DNA from: Omphiscola glabra
Taxonomy: Eukaryota > Mollusca > Gastropoda > Lymnaeidae
Assembly (NCBI GenBank): GCA_964017045.1
Contig: OZ024808.1
Location: forward strand, 28,862,495 to 28,926,494
Reading direction: 5' to 3'
Length of the DNA: 64,000 nt
Position numbers and translations under genes: made by a program. Of this stretch, positions 55,637 through 64,000 are shown piece after piece; within the stretch, counting starts at the first letter, position 1, and every line of letters begins with the position of its first letter. A model generated the notes under the pieces. It made no database searches and had not been told where the DNA came from. It worked only from the letters and a program-made list of their open reading frames with translations.

Positions 55637-56265
55637 TGTTGTCGACACCCAGTAAATCGATCTAAAAATAATTCAGCATTCATTACTAGCTTACCCTTGG
55701 CGAAATGCTTTATGTCATTGCCTGTCAAACCAGTGGACCATAATGGCTTTCAACAATGTGATATTCATCTGTCTAATTCAAATTCATGCTGCGGTCCACG
55801 GGGTTCAAATTGTGTGTTGGGGGGAGGGGGGGTCGTCATCAAAAGGCTGTAAAGTAAGTTTCAGGTTTTTATTTTATTTTTAATTATTTTTTTTTTGGGG
55901 GGGGGGGGGGATGTCTAATTTTTACTAGTATGATATATAGGTATGAAGTATAAACTGTAAACCGAATAGACAGCGAGTCGTTGTATTGAAAGCGTTGTCT
56001 ATTAGTACATTGAGAACATTTTGGGAACCCCTGAATTTGTCACCAGTCAAGAGATCCTGGTGAAATAGTAGTGCAAGGATTAACTGATATAATCAGTAGT
56101 GCAACGATTAACTGATATAATCAGTTATGAAATTAAATCAGACAGTTGTGTGAGTGTATCTCCTTCGGGGCAGAAGGGGTTAATTCGTGAGGGTGCATGG
56201 CTAATACAATGCAAACAGTCCAAGGGGTGTACACTCTTTTCGTCATGTCAATGTATTCTTTAGAT
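55637..56265. other. Intergenic, nothing recognised
   Basis: T- and G-runs at 55880-55911 and a ~30-bp duplication (GTGCAACGATTAACTGATAT) at 56070-56122. No gene is seen. Confidence 0.4.
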
Positions 56266-56460
56266 CAGGCCTGCACAACTCAAAATGTAAGGCGGGCCGA
56301 ATTACTATATGAAAAACTTGTGCGGGCCGAAATATAGTAGGAGAGGGGCGAAAGCTATTAATACAAAATAATAATACAGAATATTTCGTTACTTCGCGGG
56401 CCGCTTAGTGGGTGCTGGCGGGCCGCATGCGGCCTGTGGGCCGTATGTTGTGCAGGCATG
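56266..56460. mobile_element. 195-bp hAT MITE with perfect target duplication
   Basis: Terminal repeats CAGGCCTGCACAAC and GTTGTGCAGGCATG match at 13 of 14 positions. The 8-bp duplication CTTTAGAT is perfect (56258-56265 and 56461-56468). The interior has repeated GCGGGCCG motifs. Confidence 0.88.
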
Positions 56461-56634
56461 CTTTAGATCAATAATACAGTTAACCCTTTCTTTTCCATCT
56501 CCCTGAATCTTTTATTGGATGAGTTTTTAAAAAAAAACAAAATTTACGGTCAAACCCAAGGTGTACAAAAAATATATAAATGTATTGAAAAAGGTCGTTT
56601 TTTCTTATTAACATATCAAACCAAAAGGGATATG

Positions 56635-56835
56635 TCTCTCACTTTCTCTGTCTGTCTCTATTTCTCTCTCCCCCATCTCTTTATTTATCGCTCTGTCTCT
56701 CTCTCTCTCTCTCTCTGTCTTTCTATCCCACTTTCTCTCGCTCCCCCCTCTCTCTCTGTATCTCTCTCTCTATGTCTCTCTCTCTCTGTTTCTCTTTCTC
56801 TCTCGCAGTTTCCCTCTTTCTCACTCCATCCCCAT
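56635..56835. repeat. TC-rich simple repeat
   Basis: Mixed CT/TCTG microsatellite. The open frame across it (56515-56955) reflects low complexity. Confidence 0.9.
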
Positions 56836-57179
56836 TTTCTCACTTTAACAAAAAAACTACTCATCTTGTGCTGTGCTTTTTATATATATTATTGTTATAT
56901 TTATATTGACACGGATTGTTCGTGTCTAATTAATTCTTTTTTAAAGAGAAGTTGAAAAGGTCTTTGATTAGAGAGTGTCCTCATAAATCTCGGCAAACCA
57001 AACCGATCTGCCGTGTTGCGTCATTCATAGCTGGAGATTTGCAACGATACCATCTAGCACAGATGTCAGCTTATCGCCCCTTTTAAGCCCTAGTAGCGTT
57101 GACTTGCCATTTTTAAACGTGTTTACAGATACTCAAATCACTAAATTCAACGTTTAACTACAACGACACAGCCACAAAA
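56836..57179. other. Intergenic, nothing recognised
   Basis: AT-rich unique sequence. Confidence 0.4.
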
Positions 57180-57390
57180 AATACAGCTGCAAAGACCCAA
57201 AAGCAATGACGCAGCTACGAAATACTCAGCTACAAAGACCCGGCTACAAAGGCACGGCTACAAAGGCACAGCGACAAAGACACAGCGACAAAGACACGGC
57301 TACAAAGACACAGCTACAAAGACGCCGTTACAAAGACACATCGACAAAGACACACTTACAAAGTCACAGCGACAAAGACCCGGCTAGATA
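57180..57390. repeat. ~15-bp repeat (GCTACAAAGACACA)
   Basis: About 14 units of GCTACAAAGACACGG with GCGACAAAGACACA variants. Confidence 0.9.
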
Positions 57391-57651
57391 CTTAACGTAT
57401 CTTAGGAGTATGTGTATGTGTTATGCAACATACCCTCTTTTCTGGCATGTCCAGAATCTAAGTCGACATCGGGGCCACGCTTCACTGAATAGCTTCAATA
57501 TGTTATTGTGTAGGTAATATTGGTTAAATGGTTGAGTCAGGGATTCTAAACAAATGACATCTGGTGCCTGGGGGTTTCGGCACTGCCGCTAAGCGGGTAG
57601 GGTCAATGACACACATCTATTGACCTGTCCCAATGTTTATTTGATGGAATG

Positions 57652-57820
57652 TAGTGGTTCTCAACGTTCCAAATGCCGCGACCCTTTAATATGGTTCCTC
57701 GTGTTGTAGTGACCCCCAACCATAAAACTATTTTCTTAGCTACTTCATAAATGTGTGTTTTTGGTCTTTAGTGACCCCCCCCCCCTTTTCCCTTTTCTGT
57801 GTAAGGGTCGTTCTATGGGA
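57652..57820. mobile_element. SPIN-like hAT element, truncated
   Basis: Starts TAGTGGTTCTCAACGTTCC then ATGCCGCGACCCTTTAATAT, GTGACCCCCAACCATAAAA and TAAGGGTCGTTCTATGG. The terminal GGGTCGCGACC...GGTTGAGAACC part is missing. Confidence 0.75.
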
Positions 57821-57859
57821 GTTAGCAATACTGTAATAACAATTGTCAACTATCTCCTG

Positions 57860-58082
57860 ACCAGCAATGTTCTCTCATTCTACCATCAACGTTCTCTCAT
57901 TCATCCAGCAATGTTCTCTCATTCATCCAGCAACGTTCTCTCATTCATCCAGCAATGTTCTCTCATTCATCCAGCAATGTTCTCTCATTCATCCAGCAAC
58001 GTTCTCTCATTCATCCAGCAACGTTCTCTCATTCGTCCAGCAACGTTCTCTCATTCATCCAGCAACGTTCTCTCCTTCGTTG
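57860..58082. repeat. 22-bp array (CCAGCAACGTTCTCTCATTC)
   Basis: Ten units with AACGTTC/AATGTTC alternation. Confidence 0.95.
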
Positions 58083-58204
58083 ACAGTTTATGTAGTCAAT
58101 GAAGGAATTTGAGGATTTATTAATTTTTTTAAAAACATCCACGGTTCTATATTTTCCCTAATTCGTCAATTTCTATTTGAAATTTCATATGAAGAAGTAT
58201 CAGG

Positions 58205-58400
58205 GATCGACCTTGAAAACTGCCAGTGTGCCCATAGGTAATCGACTCTGAAAACTGGCAGTGTGCACACTGGTAATCGACTCTGAAAACTGGCAGTGTG
58301 CCCAATCGTATTCGACCCTGAAAAGTGTTAGTGCGCCCTCGTAATCGACTATGAAAACTAGCAGTGGCCCCTCGTAATCGACCCAGAAAGCTGCCGGTGT
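58205..58400. repeat. ~38-bp degenerate repeat, five copies
   Basis: Units contain AATCGACTCTGAAAACTGGC plus AGTGTGCCC. Confidence 0.88.
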
Positions 58401-58862
58401 GCCCCTCGAGTTCTAACATCACGGAACACTTGAAAGATTCCAACGGTCATGACATTTGCTGAATGCCTTGTCATATCCTACCTTGTCATATCATACCTTG
58501 TCATATCCTGATTCTCCGGTGTCTAATGTTGCATGGTATTTTACCGTCCTGCTCAGATGTTTTCCTTGATCTCAAGATGATCCACTGATGCAAGTCCTGT
58601 AATTAAACTTCTTTACTTCCGCATATTTTAATATCTGGACATAAGGGCATTTGGACGTATGGATATCTTTGTATTGTTAATGAAGACTTCAGAGTACCGT
58701 GGTGTGTTGAGGTTTGGGGGGGGGGGGGGAAGCATGCAATGCGAGAAAAAAGAAGTGTTTAAGACCACTGCATGGCTGACTGCACTTTGTAATTCTGCTA
58801 TTTCTGTCTCAGTTTAATCCCATCCACTTGGAATGTAGGTAAAGTTCTGCTTGAGTGAACAT
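58401..58862. other. Intergenic, nothing recognised
   Basis: Three TACCTTGTCATATCC copies at 58465-58510 and a G-run at 58718-58731. Confidence 0.4.
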
Positions 58863-58972
58863 TGAAACATGACTGAGCCAAATGGCTGGTTCTGTGAACA
58901 CAGAAACATGACTGAGCCAAATGGCTGGTTCTGTGAACACAGAAACATGACTGAGCCAAATGGCTGGTTCAG
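58863..58972. repeat. 39-bp repeat, three copies
   Basis: Units are GACTGAGCCAAATGGCTGGT plus TCTGTGAACACAGAAACAT. Each contains the inverted pair AGCCAAATGGCT. Confidence 0.93.
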
Positions 58973-59115
58973 AGTGAAAGAGAGCTATTAGCACAACACA
59001 TATAGTGCATAAAGTTGTGTTCAAATATTTCGCATTTAATTTAATGGTAGTAAGCATGCGTCTACTGTAATAATCCCATCGGAGGTAGTTTGTACTGTTC
59101 TAATTTAGTCTAGGC

Positions 59116-59317
59116 CAGTGGTCGGAAAACTCAGTCAAAGAGCAACAAAATCAGCATTAAGACGATTTAAAAAATTTGAGAACCAAATTTCTTTTCAAGA
59201 AACTTTCAAGAACCGTGTTTTTTCGGAGTCAAACCCGATTTGTGGCCGACTTGCCGAGCCGCACTCAGATCACTAAAGAGCCGCATGAGGCTCGCGGGCA
59301 CGATTTGCCGACCACTG
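59116..59317. mobile_element. 202-bp hAT-like MITE
   Basis: Ends CAGTGGTCGGAAAAC and ATTTGCCGACCACTG are inverted repeats. The interior includes GAGCCGCATGAGGCTCGCGG. The flanks GTCTAGGC and GTAAAGGG match at only 5 of 8 positions, so the copy is old or the duplication decayed. Confidence 0.75.
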
Positions 59318-59334
59318 GTAAAGGGCCTTCTATT

Positions 59335-59600
59335 CTAGTATATGTTCACCCATTGTAGTCTATTCCCGTTATTATAGTATATATCCGTCTATTGCAGTCT
59401 ATGCCCCGATATTGTAGTTTATGCCAGTCTATTGCAGTATATGCAAATGTATCGTAGCCAATGCTCGTCTTTTGTTTTCCATACCCTTCTATTGTAGTAT
59501 TATGCTGTCTATATTTGTATATTACAATCTATTTTAGTATATGTGCATCTATCTTAATATATGCCCAGCGTTTGTAGTAAGCCAATTTGCCATAATAATT
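59335..59600. repeat. Degenerate ~17-bp repeat (CTATTGTAGTATATG)
   Basis: About 14 loose units of TCTATTGTAGTATATGCC. Confidence 0.75.
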
Positions 59601-59639
59601 TCATAAAATGATGTAGTCTCTTTTATAAACAAACATGTA

Positions 59640-59870
59640 TGCAGCCTCATATATAGACACAATTATAGTCGAATATGTAGACACAATATAGTCACATATA
59701 TAGACACAATTGTAGTCACATAAATAGACACAATAAAAAACACATAAATATACACAATAAAAAACACATATATAGACACAATAAAAATCACATATGTAGT
59801 CACAATTATTGTCTCATATAGGCCCTTTAGAGACAATAAAAATCACATTTATAGTATGACCAGCATATAA
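59640..59870. repeat. ~21-bp repeat (CATATATAGACACAATA)
   Basis: About nine variable units. Confidence 0.85.
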
Positions 59871-60340
59871 TCTCTTACTGACGAGCATGTAAACTCTAAG
59901 TGTCGAGCATATTAGCTATTACAGACCAGAAAATAAGCTCTTACTGACCAGAAAATAAGCTCTTACTGACCAGAAAATAAGCTCTTACTGACCAGCATAT
60001 TAGCTCTTACTGACCAGCATATTAGCTCTTACTGACCAGAAAATAAGCTCTTACAGACCAGCATATTAGCTCTTACTGACCAGGAAATAAGCTCTTACTG
60101 ACCAGCATATTAGCTCTTACTAACCAGCATGTTAGCTCTTACTGACCAGCATATTAGCTCTTACTGACCAACATATTAGCTCTTACTGACCAGCATGTTA
60201 GCTCTTACTGACCAGCATGTTAGCTCTTACTGACCAGCATGTTAGCTCTTACTGACCAGCATGTTAGCTCTTACTGACCAGCATATTAGCTCTTACTGAC
60301 CAGCATGTTAGCTCTTATTGACCAGCATGTTGCTCGATAT
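59871..60340. repeat. 22-bp array (GACCAGCATATTAGCTCTTA)
   Basis: About 20 units. Three variants, CAGCATATTA, CAGAAAATAA and CAGCATGTTA, are clustered by position. Confidence 0.95.
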
Positions 60341-60844
60341 TACATTTTATAAAGGATTTATACGAACAACTTTGTTTTTAGAGGTAGTTTAATTATTCTT
60401 GGGAAGAAAAAAAGTCGTTACGTCACTATAAATACCGGTACCCCAGGTAGTTGAATTGTGTGTTGACTGTCCCATTAGGCTTCTTCCACGCGTGTTATAA
60501 GGTCATCCAATGGTTTGTAAATTAAATATGCATTGAATCGTTTTGACATTGCCTTCTAGTAACGCAAAAATGTCTTCATCTTAGAAAGAGCACAGAGCGA
60601 CAGGTAGCTGCAATCACAGACATATGTCCGTATTGCGCACCGTGGTGCGTCCTACCGGTTGAGTTAAGTGTAGCGCTTGATCAAACATTTAGATAAATTA
60701 CGCCGCTGTCATACGGGCTGATACATCTTTGTATTATCCTCTAGGCTGTTGTACCACTCCAACAATGGAGGACGGCCGTCTTTTGATGACCATTTGGCCG
60801 GGGTCACGGGCTTCAGGTTCAAATGGCAACTTGAGGAACAATAT
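60341..60844. other. Intergenic, nothing recognised
   Basis: Unique sequence with no coding signal. Confidence 0.4.
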
Positions 60845-61016
60845 TGGCAATATAACATAATGTAAGAACACCATTGAAACTTTTCATGGCAATATAACAT
60901 AATGTAAGGACACCATTGCAACGTTTCATGGCAATATAACATAATGTAAGGACACCATTTCAACGTTTCATGGCAATATAACATAATGTAAGGACACCAT
61001 TGAAACACTTCATGGC
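60845..61016. repeat. 42-bp repeat, four copies
   Basis: Units are GGCAATATAACATAATGTAA plus GGACACCATTGAAACGTTTCAT. Confidence 0.95.
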
Positions 61017-61021
61017 AATAT

Positions 61022-61133
61022 ATACAGAGTGTCATGACAGAGTGCCATGAACAGAGTGTCATGACAGAGTGCCATGAACAGAGTGTCATGACAGAGTGCC
61101 ATGAACAGAGTGTCATGACAGAGTGCTATAAGA
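61022..61133. repeat. 27-bp repeat, four copies
   Basis: Units are CAGAGTGTCATGACAGAGTG plus CCATGAA. The minus-strand open frames joining this and the previous array are spurious. Confidence 0.95.
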
Positions 61134-61405
61134 GCACCTGTCAAAAATCGTTTGAAAGCTTCTATGAAGACCTGAAAATCGGCAGACAGCTTAGCTAACA
61201 AATATTCTTTTTATCTTCAGCAATTTGTCGAGTCACAACGGTTAAGCACGGTTAAGCTTCAGTTGACAGAATCAATTCGGAACGTAATAACAATCACAAA
61301 TCACATAAGTTCATCTAAGATATTTTTTTTATGTTCCCATTTCTGAAAGACATATTTCAATAATTTTTTTTATTAAAAAAATAAAATAAAAACAGAGCTC
61401 TTAAT

Positions 61406-61660
61406 CAGAGTTTCCCAACCATTTTGAGTCGCTGCCCATGTTATAGAAACAAAGTGACCCTCGAACCGGATAAATTTTAAACAAAATAATAATAATATGG
61501 TAAGAGAAGATAACTGTTTCGAGAGTATTATTAAATTATTCAAACTTTATCAGGACGCTGATTTAAAAGTCTTTTTTCAATTATAAATAACATTTTTAGT
61601 TCACAGTTTCAGACAGCAACGTCACAGATAGTTTCCCGCAACCCCAAATGAGGTCACGAC
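61406..61660. mobile_element. Old hAT-like element hosting a nested MITE
   Basis: Starts CAGAGTTTCCCAACCATTTT then GAGTCGCTGCCCATG and has GTTTCCCGCAACCCCAAATG with AGGTCACGACC, the GTCGCGACC-type pattern of SPIN-like hATs. The right end continues beyond the nested insertion at 61848 but is eroded. Confidence 0.5.
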
Positions 61661-61847
61661 CAATGCTCCCTCTAAGGTTTGCTGGTTCGTGTGCAAAATC
61701 ATACAGTTGTGTGCAAAGTAAAACTTTGCAGAGTGCAGCGTATCTGTTCGAATTTATTTTTATAAAAATTTGCTGAGCGGATGCTCAAAACTGCTGCGCG
61801 GCATCTGTGAGGTAGCTGCGCGGCCGCGCAGCTTAAAGGGAACGTTG
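61661..61847. mobile_element. 187-bp hAT MITE, nested insertion
   Basis: Ends CAATGCTCCCTCTAAG and TTAAAGGGAACGTTG are inverted repeats (about 13 of 16). The flanking 8-bp duplication GTCACGAC is perfect (61653-61660 and 61848-61855). The interior contains the palindrome GCTGCGCGGCCGCGCAGC. It inserted into an older hAT-like copy. Confidence 0.88.
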
Positions 61848-61884
61848 GTCACGACCCCTGTGTTTGCAGCTAGTGTTCTTAAAG

Positions 61885-62450
61885 TATACATTATAAAAGC
61901 TATAAAATATAAAAGGTATAAAATATATCAAAGTTATAAATTTAAAAAGGTATAAAGTATAAAAGGTATAAATATAAAAGGTAAATATTATAAAAGATAT
62001 AAAATATAAAAAGTATATAATATAAAAGGTATAGTTTAAAAGGTATACATTATAAAAGGTATAAATATGAAAGGTATAAATATGAAAGGTATAAATTATG
62101 AAAGGTATAAAATATAAAAGGTATAAAATGTAAAAGATATAAAATATAAAAGGTATAAAATGTAAAAGATATAAAATATAAAATATATAAAATATAAAAG
62201 GTATAAAATGTAAAAGATATAAAATATAAAATATATAAAATATAAAAGGTATAAAATATAAAAGATATAAAATGTAAAAGGTATAAAATATAAAAGGTAT
62301 AAAATATAAAATATATAAAATATAAAATATATAAAATATAAAGGTTATAGAATGTAAAAGGTATAAAATATAAAAGATATAAAATATAAAAGGTATAAAA
62401 TATAAAAGATATAAAATGTAAAAGGTATAAAATATAAAAGGTATAAACTA
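61885..62450. repeat. ~14-bp AT-rich array (AAAAGGTATAAAATAT)
   Basis: About 40 variable units of AAAAGGTATAAAATAT, AAAAGATATAAAATGT and similar. Confidence 0.93.
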
Positions 62451-62530
62451 ACTCAGTTTATCTTAAACTGCCTAATCACTTGTGCACCAACACAAATTTG
62501 AAATAAAAGCGTGTGAGGGCTTTAAGGGAG

Positions 62531-62650
62531 GGACTATGCCCAGAAATGTTTAATACCATCGTATTGATGAGGACAATGCCCAGCAATGTTTAATACTATC
62601 GTATTGATGAGGACTATGCCCAGCAATGTTTAATACTATCGTATTGGTCT
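62531..62650. repeat. 40-bp repeat, three copies
   Basis: Units are GGACTATGCCCAGCAATGTT plus TAATACTATCGTATTGATGA. Confidence 0.95.
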
Positions 62651-62729
62651 CCAGACAACATGGGGTGTGTCTCCTCTCACAAAGTCAAAGCCCATGGGAG
62701 AGACGTGAAGCAGACGACACGTGTGAAGG

Positions 62730-63161
62730 ATGGCGGGAAAAGTAAGTCAATAAATGCAGTATTTTCTTACACCCTTATTGATGTAATTATAATAGAAATT
62801 GTTTGCGATGTATACTTGGAATGAGTCTGTACATAGATATTTCATTGCCAACTAACAATAAAACTTGGAATGATAACATTCATTTACCCTGCTAGTTTAC
62901 CCTGCTAGTTTACCCTGCTAGTTTACCCTGCTAGTTGTGATTTTTTTTTTGTCTTTTTTTACTCCGCAAATTTATTGAATTAATTGTGTTAACCTATAAA
63001 ATAAATATGCATAGAAGATCGTTGTTATTTCCTTATATGTTTTTATCTGAGGTTCTAAAGAGATTTTGTTAATAATGTGTACCGGTAAGTTTATTATTTC
63101 TACTAATGCCCTATTTCACATACAGTGCACAAAAAGACGGAATGCAAGAGGAAATCTAAAG
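62730..63161 (+). CDS. Candidate first two exons of an unknown gene
   Basis: ATGGCGGGAAAA (62730-62741) has a good Kozak context (GAAGGATGG) and is followed directly by GTAAGT. A 36-nt segment at 63126-63161 sits between TTTCACATACAG and AAAG/GTGACT. Joined, it gives MAGKCTKRRNARGNLK in frame. I do not recognise this basic peptide. Short exons like this can occur by chance; no further exon is visible before the window ends. Confidence 0.25.
62884..62939. repeat. 13-bp repeat (TTTACCCTGCTAG), four copies
   Basis: Four exact tandem copies. Confidence 0.95.
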
Positions 63162-63224
63162 GTGACTTATGTTGTTAAATGTTGAAGCTATTCAACGCTT
63201 TTCTTTACTTTAAATTTAAAGGGA

Positions 63225-63400
63225 GAGAGACACAGCGGGGGTGGGGGATAGAGAGAGATAGACAGAGAGAGAGAGAGGGCAGAGAGAGAGAGAGAGGAGA
63301 TATAGACAGGCGAAACCTTTATATGTCTAGGACCACACTACTGTAATGTCTGTCTAATTACTATCTAGTCTAGGACAACACTACTTTAATGTCTGTCTAA
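63225..63400. repeat. GA-rich repeat and a 50-bp duplication
   Basis: A GAGAGA-type simple repeat at 63225-63302. Two copies of GTCTAGGACCACACTACTGT then AATGTCTGTCTAA follow at 63327-63400. Confidence 0.8.
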
Positions 63401-63523
63401 ACGTTGGCATGTAAACTTCAAGGTAAATCAATTCTTTAAGTTGTATATAAAAAAATTACTTACGTTGTATTTAAGAGCTGAACTGAATATCAACATCTAT
63501 ATGATAGCGATAAATACTTGTTA

Positions 63524-63810
63524 TTCCATCCATCCCTGTGGCGCTACAGCCCATGTAGGGCCTTGGCCTGTCTCACCACTTCCTTCCAATGAGACCATCC
63601 ATCCATCCCTGTGGCGCTACAGCCCATGTACGGCCTTGTCCTGTCTCACCACTTCCTTCCACTGAGACCATCCATCCATCCCTGTGGCGCTACAGCCCAT
63701 GTACGGTTTTGGCCTGCCTCCCCACTTCCTTCCATTCAGATCATCCATCCCTGTGGTGCTACAGCCCGTGTAGGGCTTTGGCCTACCTCTCCACTTCCTT
63801 CCACTCAGAC
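63524..63810 (-). repeat. 73-bp array, four copies, LINE 3' terminus
   Basis: GTGGCGC/GTGGTGC anchors at 63538, 63611, 63684 and 63753 (spacings 73, 73 and 69). It is the same unit as at 40.5 kb, with GCTACAGCCCATGTAGGGCC in place of GCGACAGTCCATGTAGGACT. Confidence 0.92.
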
Positions 63811-64000
63811 CATTTCCTTTCCATGCTTGGATTCACATCATCCATCCATCAAATCTTAGTTCTGCCTAGGGTTTTGTTGGTTCACCCTCTTCACTCCTCT
63901 GTCACTTGGTATTCTCTCTAAGTGTCCCGCCCAGCGTAGCCTGCCCTTATTTATTTCTGCTACTTGCATTTAATTCTGATACAGACTGTAAATAATATTG
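63811..64000 (-). pseudogene. LINE reverse transcriptase C-terminal scrap
   Basis: The minus strand reads GRLRWAGHLERIPSDRGVKR then VNQQNPRQN, followed by a stop and a deletion. It is the same family and orientation as at 40.8-41.2 kb, with the array on its 3' side. It runs off the window. Confidence 0.7.

Overview
The window is animal nuclear DNA, most likely from a mollusc and probably a freshwater pulmonate snail. It carries one clear protein-coding gene: a spliced, class II (eukaryotic) glutamine synthetase on the minus strand. Around it are many tandem repeats and pieces of mobile elements typical of gastropod genomes: RTE-like and other LINE ends, a Penelope-like GIY-YIG remnant, hAT MITEs and SPIN-like hAT elements. 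The lineage call is inference from this combination; no species marker is visible.

Layout. 1-9.2 kb is intergenic: a SPIN-like element, a 23-bp minisatellite, an RTE-derived element carrying a 54-bp in-frame array, a LINE 3' end, and further arrays. 9.2-37.7 kb is the glutamine synthetase gene: nine coding exons (1,281 nt, 426 aa) spread over 28.4 kb, with introns made largely of minisatellites and transposon fragments. 37.7-43.2 kb lies upstream of the gene: a TATA-rich 29-bp array beginning 24 bp before the start codon, apparently split by a DNA transposon, then a LINE 3' end. 43.2-49.2 kb is a G-rich ~36-bp minisatellite of about 5 kb, a 200-base assembly gap and about 730 bp of GAAA repeat. 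49.2-64 kb has no confident gene. It holds LINE ends, several hAT MITEs with readable target-site duplications, more arrays, and a weak candidate for the first exons of a plus-strand gene near 62.7-63.2 kb.

The glutamine synthetase model was assembled by joining exons at GT-AG sites, with every phase agreeing. All recognised active-site motifs are present. The first two exons add a 58-residue N-terminal extension that begins with a hydrophobic leader. A second ATG in a strong Kozak context (residue 59) would give a normal 368-residue cytosolic enzyme. A TATA box 1 kb upstream of exon 2 could drive that short form. Two isoforms sent to different compartments are therefore plausible but unproven.

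By a rough hand tally, more than a third of the window is tandem repeat. Nearly all long open frames outside the glutamine synthetase exons are repeat artefacts.
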